From Algorimicrobium hallyeonense (GTDB lineage: Bacteria; Bacteroidota; Bacteroidia; Flavobacteriales; Flavobacteriaceae), in NCBI RefSeq assembly GCF_042657385.1, contig NZ_JBHSLA010000001.1, forward strand, positions 868,001 to 932,000: DNA of 64,000 bases. Reading direction: 5' to 3'. The notes beneath the pieces are model-generated. The model was not told where the DNA came from and did no database searches. It was given only the letters and a program-made list of their open reading frames with translations. How positions within the stretch are numbered: the stretch's first letter is position 1; each line of letters opens with the position of its first letter. Made by a program: the position numbers and the translations under genes. This document shows, piece after piece, positions 18,049-28,031 of this stretch.

Positions 18049-18185
18049 ATGAAAAAATCAGTAGTGTTATTTTATTTGTGCTTGGAGCGTTTGCACTAAA
18101 TGAAAATCAGAGTACGGCCATAGCAAAGGTTCTAAAATGTTTAGCCACATGGGAAGATATAGCAGAAAAGATTAAAAAAGAATAG
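18049..18185 (+). pseudogene. Short secreted-type peptide gene with a one-base deletion
   Basis: From ATG at 18049 the frame gives MKKSVVLFY and soon stops. Adding one T in the T4 tract at 18070-18073 yields one 45-residue peptide: MKKSVVLFLFVLGAFALNE, a signal-like hydrophobic stretch, followed by a charged tail (KCLATWEDIAEKIKKE) to TAG at 18183-18185. An A/T-only hairpin with a T run at 18237-18259 could terminate it. I do not recognise a family. It is the only gene-like content in the 477-bp gap 17850-18326. Confidence 0.45.
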
Positions 18186-18326
18186 AGGAAGTTTATCTTT
18201 TAAAAGTTGATCAGACTTCTATTACTTTTAAAGACTAAAAACTAATTAAAAGTTTTTTTAACAAGCCTAAATTATATAGTTAAGCTAAAATGGTATAATC
18301 AGATTATAAAAATAAAAAACTAAAAC

Positions 18327-20279
18327 CTACTTTATAGGAATATTTAAAACCACTTGTGTACCACAGGCCTCATTATCATCATTATATAAATCTATTATAT
18401 CAATACTGTAATCTTCTTTAAAAGTTTTTGAAAAATTTTCAAGACGCGCTTTTGTAATATTTAAACCAACAGAATGTCGTTTTATTTTCTTTTCATTTTT
18501 AATTTTCTCTGAAGCAACGCGTCCAATTCCATTATCTGTTATGGTAATTGATACATGGTTATCATGGGTTTTTTTAGCAACCAATTCTATCTTTTTATTT
18601 TGAGTTTTACTTGATAATCCATGCCAAATGGCGTTCTCCAAAAATGGCTGTAAAATAAGTGAAGGTACTTTTATAGAGGATGTATTTAGGCTTTCATCAA
18701 TTTTTTCTTGGTAGTCAATTTCATTGGAAAACCGGATATTTTCTATATTCATGTAGAGTGACATGTTTTCAATTTCATCTTGAAGCGATATTTCCTTTTC
18801 GGTGGATGCAATGAGTATTTTTCGGATTAGTTTTGAAAATTTATTGAGGTAATAAACAGCATTTTCCTTTTCGTTATTTATAATGTAAAGTTTGATAGAG
18901 TTCAAGGAATTGAAAATAAAATGCGGATTCATTTGATTGCGCAACATATCTTGTTCCAACGTTAAAATTTTCTTCTCGTTTTTAAGTTGACGTTGACGGT
19001 ATAAAACATATAAGGTAATAAAAACCAAACCGGCACCTAACAAACTTAACAATAAGGTTCGTTTGTTTTTTTCTAGTCGGAGTTTCACTATTTCATTCTC
19101 ACTGGCTAATTCTTTAATCTGATTGGTTTTTTTCTCCGTATCATATTTTATAATTAAATCATTAACATACTGAATGTTGCGTTCGTTTGTTAGGCTTTCA
19201 TCTAAAATTACGTGTTTCCTGAATGTATCTAAAGCGGCATCATGTTGCCCAGACAATTCATAAATTTCGGATAAATATTTATAAGCTTCAATTTCTGAAG
19301 ATTTCAAATTAAATTCTTTGGCAATTTCTAGTCCTTTATTTAATTGGGTTTTGGCAAATTCTAAGTTGTTGAGTTTTAATTCCGATAAGCCATAATTAAC
19401 ATAAGAAATAGCAATGTAAAACTGATCGTTTTCTTTAATCGCTCGTTGTAAGGCGTCTTTAATTATGGTGTTCGCTTCTGTAAACTTATCTTGATAAATG
19501 TAAACTTTACCAATGCTATTAAAACAGATAACAATGCCTATTTCAGATTCAATTTGATAATTATAATCTAAAGATTTGTTGTAGTATTCCAACGCCTCTT
19601 CATAATGACCCGTTTTTTCTTTGGCATACCCTATATTATGATTGTTAATAGCTAGACCGAGCTTGTTGTCTAATGCTTCTTCAATTGCTAATGATTTATA
19701 GAATTGAATAAGTGCTAAATCATATTGTTTTAAAGCCAAATAAATATTTCCCATACTGTTTTGAGAAACGGCAATACTTCGTTTTAAACCTAAAGTAATT
19801 TCTGGTGCATTTTCGGCTAAATTGAGTGCTTGTTTATGGTAATCCAAAGCAGAACGAATAGCGTCCATACGTCTGTAAACAACACCAAGCATGTTCAGGC
19901 TAATTACCTCCATTTCCAAATTCCCACTTTGTCTGGCTGTGGCAAATGCTTTTTTATATAAACCAATAGATTGTTCGTAATCAGAAATGTTTCTAAAACA
20001 ATTACCTAGTGAATTTAAGGCAAACCATTCGCCTTCCAAATAATCCTTCTGGTGACTTTTATGAACTAAATACGAAAGTTTAATGGTGTCAAATTTCACA
20101 TTATGAAAAACAGAATCCAGAATAGCGGGTTTGTCTGGTCTTTCAATCAAAATGCTATCCACCTTTTTGTAAAAGGATTTTAAATCTAGTTCTTGCGCTA
20201 CACTACTAATTGTAGTTGCAAAGCAAAGCATAATAAAAATGGTGTTTTTAAAAAGCCTATAGTGGTTTTTGGTGTTCAT
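18327..20279 (-). CDS. LytS-type sensor histidine kinase with TPR sensor domain
   Basis: A 650-residue sensor. A signal peptide (residues 1-28, ending SSVAQ) is followed by about seven TPR repeats (roughly 60-370), a coiled-coil, one membrane span near 404-422 and a His_kinase/HATPase core. The phospho-acceptor is His453 in MNPHFIFNSLNS; the ATP site shows the N-box ENAIWHGLS and the G-box DNGIG. It phosphorylates the LytTR regulator encoded 6 bp upstream in the same operon. Confidence 0.92.
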   Translation of the reverse strand: MNTKNHYRLFKNTIFIMLCFATTISSVAQELDLKSFYKKVDSILIERPDKPAILDSVFHNVKFDTIKLSYLVHKSHQKDYLEGEWFALNSLGNCFRNISDYEQSIGLYKKAFATARQSGNLEMEVISLNMLGVVYRRMDAIRSALDYHKQALNLAENAPEITLGLKRSIAVSQNSMGNIYLALKQYDLALIQFYKSLAIEEALDNKLGLAINNHNIGYAKEKTGHYEEALEYYNKSLDYNYQIESEIGIVICFNSIGKVYIYQDKFTEANTIIKDALQRAIKENDQFYIAISYVNYGLSELKLNNLEFAKTQLNKGLEIAKEFNLKSSEIEAYKYLSEIYELSGQHDAALDTFRKHVILDESLTNERNIQYVNDLIIKYDTEKKTNQIKELASENEIVKLRLEKNKRTLLLSLLGAGLVFITLYVLYRQRQLKNEKKILTLEQDMLRNQMNPHFIFNSLNSIKLYIINNEKENAVYYLNKFSKLIRKILIASTEKEISLQDEIENMSLYMNIENIRFSNEIDYQEKIDESLNTSSIKVPSLILQPFLENAIWHGLSSKTQNKKIELVAKKTHDNHVSITITDNGIGRVASEKIKNEKKIKRHSVGLNITKARLENFSKTFKEDYSIDIIDLYNDDNEACGTQVVLNIPIK

Positions 20280-20285
20280 TGTAGC

Positions 20286-21020
20286 TTAAACTTTGTCTAA
20301 AAAATCGGATTTGCGCTGTCTGGCCACTGGAATTTTCTCGTTGGTTTGCATAACAACATAACCATCATTTTTAATAAATTCCTTAATTTTATTAAGGTTT
20401 ATAATGTAAGAATTATGGATTCGGAAAAAATAATTTTCGGGTAAAAGTGCATTCACCTCTTTTAGTTTTTTGGTAACTAAAATCTTTTGGTTGTCTGCCA
20501 TAACAAAGGTGCTGTAATTACCGTCTGATTCTATGAAAATAATGTTATCTGTATCTAAAAATATTAATTTCCCATCGGTATTTAAGGTTATTTTTTTCTG
20601 ATTAAAATTCTTGTTGAAATTAATAAGGATTTCTTCAATTTTAGCCACTGGAAACGCTGTAGAATTATGCTTTTTTATACGCGCCAAGGTTTCTTTTAAA
20701 TCATCAGAGTCAATAGGTTTTAAAAGATAATCTATGGCTTCGTGTTTTAATGCTTTTAAGGCATATTCATTATAAGCGGTAGTAATCACTACAGAAAAAT
20801 CTCTTTCAGTTAATTTGTCTAAAAACTGAAATCCATCCATGGTTGGCATATTGATGTCTAAAAAAACGCAATCAGGCTTGTTGGTGGTTAAATAACTAAT
20901 AGCTTCTTCAGGTTTGTTAAAAGTGGCTATTATTTCAACTTCATCACTAAAGTTTGTGAGTTCCCAAGACAAACTTTCTATTGCTTTTTGCTCATCATCT
21001 ACAATTACTGCTCGTATCAT
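20286..21020 (-). CDS. LytTR family response regulator
   Basis: A 244-residue regulator with a receiver domain at 1-125 (acidic pocket VDDE at 7-10, phospho-acceptor Asp55 in FLDINMP, Lys102 region in LLKPID) and a LytTR DNA-binding domain at about 140-244 (FIESDGNYSTF to RIHNSYIINLNKI). It is the first gene of a two-gene operon with its kinase. Its target cannot be seen here. Confidence 0.93.
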   Translation of the reverse strand: MIRAVIVDDEQKAIESLSWELTNFSDEVEIIATFNKPEEAISYLTTNKPDCVFLDINMPTMDGFQFLDKLTERDFSVVITTAYNEYALKALKHEAIDYLLKPIDSDDLKETLARIKKHNSTAFPVAKIEEILINFNKNFNQKKITLNTDGKLIFLDTDNIIFIESDGNYSTFVMADNQKILVTKKLKEVNALLPENYFFRIHNSYIINLNKIKEFIKNDGYVVMQTNEKIPVARQRKSDFLDKV

Positions 21021-21204
21021 GGTTTCAAATATAATAATATTCTAACATTTTGAACTTGAAATGGTTATAAATGATGAGTAAATTAATCTTAAAAAGTAGG
21101 AAATTCGTAAAATATAAGGGCGAAAATTGGTTTTTTGCCAATTACACATAATTCAATACCAACTATACAAAAGTGTTCTTGGTGTGGTGAGAAATTTCAG
21201 ATAT

Positions 21205-21297
21205 TAGCTTTGCTATTAAATTATTATACGATTAAGCATTTATTAAAGGGTATATGCTATTAATCAACAAAAGGCTAGATTTTTCTAGCTTTTTGAC
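21205..21297 (+). ncRNA. Candidate small RNA between the LytTR regulator and nrdB
   Basis: The 633-bp gap 21021-21653 has no credible protein gene, yet carries a plus-strand TAnnTTTG box (TAGCTTTG, 21205-21212) followed about 60 bp later by an intrinsic terminator (GCTAG / CTAGC around six bases, then T5, 21269-21294). The predicted RNA would be about 75-80 nt, starting near 21217. The -33 element is poor, so this is tentative. Confidence 0.35.
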
Positions 21298-21332
21298 TTT
21301 AATCTCATTAGTTATTTAGTTAATTAGTTATT

Positions 21333-21360
21333 AAAAGAGCGAATTTCTCGCTCTTTTTTT
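21333..21360 (+). terminator. Second strong terminator in the pre-nrdB gap
   Basis: AAAGAGCGA (21334-21342) pairs with TCGCTCTTT (21348-21356) around five bases and is followed by T8. No coding gene lies upstream on this strand, which supports a short non-coding transcript before it. It could also protect nrdB from read-through. Confidence 0.8.
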
Positions 21361-21653
21361 ATGGAAATTATTGAGCTGTTTTCTAGTGCTTATTACATAG
21401 GTTTCGCCTATTGTTAGAGTGATTTTAACAGGTTAAATCTTACATTTTTATCGCATATCTTGTTTATTTAAATTATTGAAAATCAGTAATTTAATGGATT
21501 TTTGGCAAAAAAGTATGTCATACTGCGTCAATGCTGGTTTGTTAAAAACTTGTTGACAATGTTTCTGAATTTACCTTTCAATTACAGATACTATTTTCAA
21601 TATTTGTTAGTCACATTACCATTCAAATTATTAATTCTAAAAAAACACTAACA

Positions 21654-22634
21654 ATGTCTCAACAAATTGAACCTATTCTACAAGAAAATAAAGATCGCTT
21701 TGTTATTTTTCCTATTCAACATAACGATATTTGGGAATGGTACAAAAAATCTGAAGCCAGTTTCTGGACGGCTGAAGAAATTGATTTACATCAAGATTTA
21801 ACCGATTGGAAAGGTAAATTAAATGATGATGAGCGTTATTTTATTAAACACATTCTTGCTTTTTTTGCTGCTAGTGATGGCATTGTAAATGAAAATTTAG
21901 CTGAAAATTTCATTAACGAAGTGCAATATAGTGAAGCTAAGTTTTTTTATGGATTTCAAATAATGATGGAAAATATTCATAGCGAAACCTATTCACTATT
22001 AATAGATACCTATGTAAAAGATGAAGTTGAAAAGGATCAGCTTTTTAATGCTTTAGATAATTTTCCAGCTATTAAGAAAAAGGCAGATTGGGCTTTAAAA
22101 TGGATAGAATCGCCTAGTTTTGGTGAACGTTTAATTGCTTTTGCGGCCGTTGAAGGTATTTTCTTTTCTGGTGCCTTTTGTTCTATATTCTGGTTAAAAA
22201 AACGTGGTTTAATGCCTGGCTTAACATTTTCTAACGAGCTAATTTCTCGCGATGAAGGTGTGCATTGTGATTTTGCTGTGCATTTACACAACCACCACTT
22301 AATAAATAAAGTACCAAAAGCACGTATTCGTGAAATCCTTATAGATGCTTTAGATATTGAACGTGAATTTATTACCGAGTCATTGCCAGCTAGTTTAATT
22401 GGTATGAATGCCAAATTAATGTCGCAGTATCTAGAATTTGTAACTGATAGACTTTTAAGTGAGTTGGATTGTGAAAAAGAATACAATACAGCCAACCCTT
22501 TTGATTTCATGGATATGATATCCTTACAAGGAAAAACCAATTTCTTTGAAAAGCGTGTGTCGGAATATCAAAAAGCAGGTGTTCTTAATAAAGAGGAAGA
22601 TAAAGATAAGTTCAGTTTTGACGCTGATTTTTAA
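21654..22634 (+). CDS. nrdB: Class I ribonucleotide reductase, beta (small) subunit
   Basis: A 326-residue R2 protein that houses the di-iron/tyrosyl radical cofactor for reduction of ribonucleoside diphosphates. The iron ligands can be seen: Asp44 in WTAEEIDL, Glu106 and His109 in MENIHSETY, and the later EGVHCDFAVHLH. The radical tyrosine is present as Tyr113, which fits a class Ia-like enzyme rather than the tyrosine-less class Ic. nrdA follows 178 bp downstream on the same strand. I did not find a clear NrdR box pair upstream. Confidence 0.95.
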   Translation: MSQQIEPILQENKDRFVIFPIQHNDIWEWYKKSEASFWTAEEIDLHQDLTDWKGKLNDDERYFIKHILAFFAASDGIVNENLAENFINEVQYSEAKFFYGFQIMMENIHSETYSLLIDTYVKDEVEKDQLFNALDNFPAIKKKADWALKWIESPSFGERLIAFAAVEGIFFSGAFCSIFWLKKRGLMPGLTFSNELISRDEGVHCDFAVHLHNHHLINKVPKARIREILIDALDIEREFITESLPASLIGMNAKLMSQYLEFVTDRLLSELDCEKEYNTANPFDFMDMISLQGKTNFFEKRVSEYQKAGVLNKEEDKDKFSFDADF

Positions 22635-22770
22635 ATAACAACCATTAATAATAGTTAATAGCAACAATGGTGTGGATGTTCATCTACCTGTGTTCTTGCT
22701 AGACTTTTATATAAATTCAAAGTTCTAATTTCTTATACAATTAGACTACCCTTTTAGCTAATTAATCCAT

Positions 22771-22794
22771 TTTCCTGTAAGGTGTAACAGGAAA
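22771..22794. promoter_or_regulatory. Perfect inverted repeat just before nrdA
   Basis: TTTCCTGT (22771-22778) and ACAGGAAA (22787-22794) flank eight bases and end 18 bp before the nrdA start codon. There is no T run, so it may be an operator or a 5' leader stem. The rest of the 178-bp gap shows nothing clear. Confidence 0.45.
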
Positions 22795-22812
22795 CAAAAA
22801 ACGTGTAAAATT

Positions 22813-25299
22813 ATGTATGTATTAAAAAGAGATGGCCGGAAAGAACTCATGATGTTCGATAAAATTACAGCAAGAGTTAGAAAACTGTGTTACGGTTTAA
22901 ACGAATTAGTAGATCCTGTAAAGGTAGCTATGCGAGTTATAGAAGGACTTTATGATGGTGTCACAACCAGCGAGCTAGATAATTTAGCCGCTGAAATTGC
23001 AGCAACCATGACAACGGCTCATCCTGATTATGCACGTTTGGCTGCACGAATTTCGGTGTCTAACCTACACAAAAACACTAAAAAAACGTTTAGTGAGGTG
23101 ATGCATGATTTGTATAACTACGTAAATCCTAGAACAGGAAAAGATGCGCCACTATTATCAGATGAGGTCTACCAAGTAATTATGGATAATAAAGATAAAT
23201 TAGACTCTACAATTATCTATAATCGCGATTTTGGTTATGATTATTTTGGGTTTAAAACACTTGAGCGTTCGTATTTATTAAAGCTAAATGGTAAAATTGC
23301 TGAAAGACCACAACACATGTTGATGCGTGTTTCTATAGGTATACATTTAAATGATTTAGATGCCGCTTTGGAAACCTATGAGCTGATGTCTAAAAAATAT
23401 TTTACACACGCTACTCCAACACTTTTTAATTCCGGTACACCAAAACCACAAATGTCATCCTGTTTTTTATTAACCATGAAAGATGATAGTATTGATGGTA
23501 TTTATGATACGTTAAAGCAAACGGCTAAAATATCGCAATCTGCTGGTGGAATTGGATTAGCTATTCATAATGTACGTGCTACAGGAAGTTATATTTCTGG
23601 AACCAATGGAACATCCAATGGTATTGTTCCTATGTTAAAAGTTTTTAACGATACAGCACGTTATGTAGATCAAGGTGGTGGAAAACGTAAAGGAAGTTTT
23701 GCCATGTATCTTGAAACTTGGCATGCTGATATTTTCGATTTTTTAGATTTGAAGAAAAATCACGGTAAAGAAGAAATGCGTGCACGCGATTTGTTTTATG
23801 CGATGTGGATTTCTGATTTGTTCATGGAGCGTGTTCAAGAAGATGGAAAATGGACTTTAATGTGCCCTAATGAATGTCCAGGAATGGATGAAGTGCACAG
23901 TGAAGAATTTGAAGCCTTATATTTAAAATACGAAGCGGAAGGCAAAGGTAGAAAAACCATTAAGGCTCGTGAGCTTTGGGAAAAAATCCTCGAATCGCAA
24001 ATTGAAACGGGAACGCCGTATATGTTGTATAAAGATGCCGCTAACCGCAAGTCCAATCAGAAAAATTTAGGCACCATTCGGTCGTCTAATTTATGTACGG
24101 AAATTATGGAGTACACCTCCCCAGATGAGGTGGCTGTTTGTAATTTAGCATCTATTGCGTTGCCAATGTTTATTAAAAATGGCGAGTTTGATCATAAAGA
24201 ACTTTATAAAATTACCAAACGCGTTACCAAAAACTTAAACCGTGTTATTGATAGAAATTACTACCCTGTAAAAGAGGCTGAAAATTCTAATTTCCGTCAC
24301 AGACCCGTTGGTTTAGGTGTTCAAGGATTGGCTGATACGTTTATAAAATTACGCATGCCTTTTACAAGTGATGCTGCTAAAAAATTAAATCAAGAAATTT
24401 TTGAAACTCTATACTTTGCAGCAGTAACAGCTAGTATGGAAGAGGCAACAGCTGATGGTCCTTACCAAACATATGAAGGATCGCCAATAAGTCAAGGGGA
24501 ATTTCAACACAACCTTTGGGGAATTAATGATAACGAATTAAGTGGTCGATGGGATTGGGCTAAACTGCGTGGAGAGGTTAAAAAACATGGTGTTAGAAAC
24601 TCCTTGTTAGTTGCACCAATGCCAACAGCAAGTACCTCTCAAATTTTGGGTAATAATGAATGTTTCGAGCCTTATACGTCTAATATTTATACGCGTCGTG
24701 TGCTATCGGGTGAATTTATTATTGTCAACAAACACTTACTGGAAGATTTAGTAGAACTTGGTCTATGGAACGAAGGTTTAAAACAAGATATCATGCGTGC
24801 TAATGGATCAATTCAAGGTATTGAGTCTATTCCTCAAGATATTAAGGAGCTTTATAAAACGGTTTGGGAATTAAGTATGAAAGACATTATTGATATGTCA
24901 CGCCATAGAGGTTATTTTATTGACCAATCTCAATCCTTAAACCTGTTTATGGAAGGTGCAACCATGGCAAAATTAACATCTATGCATTTCTATGCTTGGA
25001 AGAGTGGTTTAAAAACAGGTATGTACTACTTAAGAACGAAAAGTGCGGTAGATGCTATTAAGTTTACCTTGGATAATAAGAAAAAGGAACAACCAGTTGC
25101 TGAAGCCATTATAGAGTCCACACCAATGGTTGATACAGTTATGGCTCAACAAAAACAGCAGGCCGTAAAAACAGCTGCTAAATTTGCTGAAAAGCAAACA
25201 CCGGAAGAGGTGGAGCCCATGTCTGCAGATGAAATGAAAGCGCTTATTGCCCAAGCAAAAGAAGCAGAAGGTGATGATTGCTTGATGTGTGGATCTTAA
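22813..25299 (+). CDS. nrdA: Class I ribonucleotide reductase, alpha (large) subunit
   Basis: An 828-residue R1 subunit. An N-terminal ATP-cone (about 1-95) gives overall dATP control. The core has the active-site cysteines in PQMSSCFL, SNLCTEI and EVAVCNLAS, plus the finger-loop sequence PTASTSQILGNNECFEP. The C-terminal redox pair is Cys823 and Cys826 (CLMCGS), which passes electrons from thioredoxin or glutaredoxin. It works with NrdB encoded upstream; the order nrdB-nrdA is common in Bacteroidota. Confidence 0.96.
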   Translation: MYVLKRDGRKELMMFDKITARVRKLCYGLNELVDPVKVAMRVIEGLYDGVTTSELDNLAAEIAATMTTAHPDYARLAARISVSNLHKNTKKTFSEVMHDLYNYVNPRTGKDAPLLSDEVYQVIMDNKDKLDSTIIYNRDFGYDYFGFKTLERSYLLKLNGKIAERPQHMLMRVSIGIHLNDLDAALETYELMSKKYFTHATPTLFNSGTPKPQMSSCFLLTMKDDSIDGIYDTLKQTAKISQSAGGIGLAIHNVRATGSYISGTNGTSNGIVPMLKVFNDTARYVDQGGGKRKGSFAMYLETWHADIFDFLDLKKNHGKEEMRARDLFYAMWISDLFMERVQEDGKWTLMCPNECPGMDEVHSEEFEALYLKYEAEGKGRKTIKARELWEKILESQIETGTPYMLYKDAANRKSNQKNLGTIRSSNLCTEIMEYTSPDEVAVCNLASIALPMFIKNGEFDHKELYKITKRVTKNLNRVIDRNYYPVKEAENSNFRHRPVGLGVQGLADTFIKLRMPFTSDAAKKLNQEIFETLYFAAVTASMEEATADGPYQTYEGSPISQGEFQHNLWGINDNELSGRWDWAKLRGEVKKHGVRNSLLVAPMPTASTSQILGNNECFEPYTSNIYTRRVLSGEFIIVNKHLLEDLVELGLWNEGLKQDIMRANGSIQGIESIPQDIKELYKTVWELSMKDIIDMSRHRGYFIDQSQSLNLFMEGATMAKLTSMHFYAWKSGLKTGMYYLRTKSAVDAIKFTLDNKKKEQPVAEAIIESTPMVDTVMAQQKQQAVKTAAKFAEKQTPEEVEPMSADEMKALIAQAKEAEGDDCLMCGS

Positions 25300-25327
25300 T
25301 GATTTAAAAGATGTAATTACCATATTG

Positions 25328-25357
25328 AAAAGCACCTTGAAAGAGGTGCTTTTTTTA
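25328..25357 (+). terminator. Terminator after nrdA
   Basis: AAAGCACCT (25329-25337) pairs with AGGTGCTTT (25344-25352) and is followed by a T run, 29 bp after the stop codon. Confidence 0.85.
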
Positions 25358-25515
25358 TTTGAGGATTTATTGAAATTGCTTTTGCCAAACCGAAATTTTA
25401 TCAGTTTCTCAATATCTAAATGTTACTGAAACGGTTTGTATATGAAAACTAATATGGTAAATTAAGTTGATTAAATAGTTGCCTGCATTTTTAATAACCA
25501 GAACTCATAAAAACT

Positions 25516-25546
25516 AAAAAGCATCTCCATTGGAGATGCTTTTTTA
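25516..25546 (-). terminator. Bidirectional terminator after the phosphate transporter gene
   Basis: AAAAAGCATCTCC (25516-25528) pairs with GGAGATGCTTTTT (25532-25544) around three bases. It has T runs on both strands and lies between nrdA and the convergent transporter gene. Confidence 0.85.
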
Positions 25547-25567
25547 TAAAATTACTATAGGTTTAAA

Positions 25568-27868
25568 TTAACTTTCAGAATCCGGAACCGTTGCAGGTTC
25601 TACAGAGCTATCATGTGCATTATGATATTCTTCTAACAGATTCATAGTAGCATTTAGTAAATCTTTCGTTTCTAAAAGTACACTAAAATACAAAGTGGTA
25701 TTTTTCGGGCTAGATTCTTCGGTTCTAGTACGCTCTACTTGTTTCTGGATTTTATGCGTTACCATATCCATAATCTCCTTTTTTCTACTTAATATAACGC
25801 CAATTTCTTCAAAAGAACGGGTGTCAAAGGCGGCTTTGGTATTAACGAATAGACGCTCAAAACGCTCATCAACTTCCTTCAGCTCTTTAATTTGGCTAAA
25901 TTTCAGTTTCTTATGGTTGTTGTTAACGTGTTTGTGACTGATTTTAGAGATGTACTCTAAAGACTGCGTAATATCCTGTAAATAACCTAACACATTAATA
26001 TAGAAGTTACTAGCGGCTACGCTGGATTCATCCAAATTCTTAATGAAATAGAAGATATTATCACGCAATTCATCAATTTCATTTCCAAGTTTAACAACTT
26101 GTTTTTTGTTCTTCTTTAGTAAGGATAAATCTTGTTTTGCTAAACCATTAATTGCATTGGTATAAATACGGTTACCACGTTTTATAACGTTGGCAATATT
26201 GTTGGTGCTTTCATGAATTACACCTTGAATAGAGCTACTCTCAGCACGCGTTAAACTATCTTCAGCTTTTATTTCTTTAGATTTCTTATTATGAGAAATA
26301 TAGTTTCTTACTAATAAAACCGTAGCGAAAAGTAATAAAACAGGAACCATAACATTCACGTTCCAATTCAATAAGTAAGCAATTAAGGCTGCAGCAATAA
26401 ATGCAATAAACGCCGTGAAGAACCAACCTCCAATAACATTTAAAACACCAGCTACTCGGTATACGGCACTTTCTGCTCCCCAAGCACGATCCGCTAATGA
26501 TGTACCCATAGCAACCATAAACGTTACATAAGTGGTAGAAAGCGGTAATTTCATAGAGGTTGCAATAGAAATCAATACAGCAGCAACCATAAGGTTAACG
26601 GCAGCACGAACTAAATCGAAAGCTGGTAACTCATAGGTTTTATCCTTTTTTAAATTTAAAACAGGTATTTCAAATTGCTTATCAATTTTTTTTTGCCATG
26701 ATTTTGGTAAAATATAAGATGACATTTGCGATGCTAAAACGGCAAAACGCACAAACCCTCGCGATAAAAAGTTAGGTTGAAAACGTTCTTTTGTTTCACC
26801 TTGACTTGATAAATCTAATGAGGTTTTTACAACACCTTTCGCCTTACTAGAAAACCATAATGTGGCAAGCATAATTAAACCTGCACCAACTAATAAATAA
26901 GTAGGTGTTGCTACCTTATCGGCTAGGAAGCCCATACTAAATGTTTCTGCAGGAAGACCTGAAGCGACCCAAGTACTGTAAGAAAGCCAGCCAGCAATTG
27001 GAACACCAATAAAGTTAACTAAATCGTTTCCAGCAAAAGCCAATGCTAAAGCAAAGGTTCCGACTAAAATAATGAGTTTATAAATATTTGCTTTGAAAAC
27101 AGTGATAAATAGATATGATATTAATGACCAAAGTACTAAACTAGCAAGTAAAATATAGGTAAGTTGGTGTTCAATAAATTCGTTTATCGTATCGCCATTT
27201 AGAATTGCGAAAGCATCATCTGCAAATGAAGTACCTTTTAAACCTTTGATAAAAATAAAATAGGTAATAGATGATAAAGCTATACCTCCAAAAAAGGCAC
27301 CTACCCAATTAGCTTTTTTCTCAAAGTTATAAGACAACAATAGCCTTGCAACCCACTGAACAGCTGCACCAATAGAAAATGCGACGACGACGGATAGGAG
27401 TATTCCAAAGATAATTTCTGCCGCCTTTGAGGTGTTGATGTAGTCTACTAAATCAGTGAAACTTCCTCCATCATGACCAATTTTAATTAAAGACATTGCA
27501 ACGGAAGCTCCTAATAATTCAAATACTATGGATACCGTTGTAGATGTTGGCATCCCAACTGAATTAAAAAAGTCTAACAATAGGATGTCTGTAATCATGA
27601 CAGCCATAAAGATGATCATGATTTCATCAAACATAAATTCGTGTGGGTTGAAAATACCCTTTCGGGCAACTTCCATCATACCACTAGAAAAAACGGCTCC
27701 AACGGCTACACCAACACTAGCAACAATCATGATTGTTTTAAATGAAATGGCTTTTGAGCCTATGGCTGAATTCAAGAAATTCACCGCATCATTACTCACA
27801 CCTACCACCAAATCAGCAACTGCTAATACGGCCAAGGCAATAATCATTAATAAGTATATATTATCCAT
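25568..27868 (-). CDS. Inorganic phosphate transporter (PiT family) with C-terminal PhoU-like domain
   Basis: A 766-residue fusion. The first ~520 residues are PiT-like, with the duplicated signature GVSNDAVNFLNSAIGS near residues 22-38 and FAGNDLVNFIGVPIAG near 285-300, and about 12-13 spans. The last ~230 residues are a soluble, helical, charged domain (SSSIQGVIHESTNNIANVIKRG onwards) like the PhoU/DUF47 proteins that regulate Pit transporters. It imports phosphate with protons or sodium. A lipoprotein/TonB receptor pair follows upstream on the same strand, separated by a terminator-like hairpin. Confidence 0.92.
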   Translation of the reverse strand: MDNIYLLMIIALAVLAVADLVVGVSNDAVNFLNSAIGSKAISFKTIMIVASVGVAVGAVFSSGMMEVARKGIFNPHEFMFDEIMIIFMAVMITDILLLDFFNSVGMPTSTTVSIVFELLGASVAMSLIKIGHDGGSFTDLVDYINTSKAAEIIFGILLSVVVAFSIGAAVQWVARLLLSYNFEKKANWVGAFFGGIALSSITYFIFIKGLKGTSFADDAFAILNGDTINEFIEHQLTYILLASLVLWSLISYLFITVFKANIYKLIILVGTFALALAFAGNDLVNFIGVPIAGWLSYSTWVASGLPAETFSMGFLADKVATPTYLLVGAGLIMLATLWFSSKAKGVVKTSLDLSSQGETKERFQPNFLSRGFVRFAVLASQMSSYILPKSWQKKIDKQFEIPVLNLKKDKTYELPAFDLVRAAVNLMVAAVLISIATSMKLPLSTTYVTFMVAMGTSLADRAWGAESAVYRVAGVLNVIGGWFFTAFIAFIAAALIAYLLNWNVNVMVPVLLLFATVLLVRNYISHNKKSKEIKAEDSLTRAESSSIQGVIHESTNNIANVIKRGNRIYTNAINGLAKQDLSLLKKNKKQVVKLGNEIDELRDNIFYFIKNLDESSVAASNFYINVLGYLQDITQSLEYISKISHKHVNNNHKKLKFSQIKELKEVDERFERLFVNTKAAFDTRSFEEIGVILSRKKEIMDMVTHKIQKQVERTRTEESSPKNTTLYFSVLLETKDLLNATMNLLEEYHNAHDSSVEPATVPDSES

Positions 27869-28031
27869 ACGTTACTTTAAAATAGTTTGCAAATATCTAT
27901 AGTGTTTGGAATTGTAATGTTACCTAAATGTTAACTTTTAGGCGTTTCATATTTTTTGATGTGAAATATTTTTGAAAACAGAAAACTGTAAAACAAGGTT
28001 AAAGCTTAATAAGTTAAGGTGCATAACCCGA

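Noticed and set aside
21251..21265. A copy of the GCTATTAATC start sequence seen in the 57-kb promoter array
   Set aside because: It lacks the palindrome and the TAnnTTTA box at the right distance, so it is not a fourth module; a chance match in AT-rich DNA is enough.
21361..21653. NrdR boxes upstream of nrdB
   Set aside because: No pair of sites resembling the NrdR consensus could be found by eye.
22037..22540. A 167-codon open frame on the minus strand inside nrdB
   Set aside because: Antisense shadow of nrdB with no recognisable domain.
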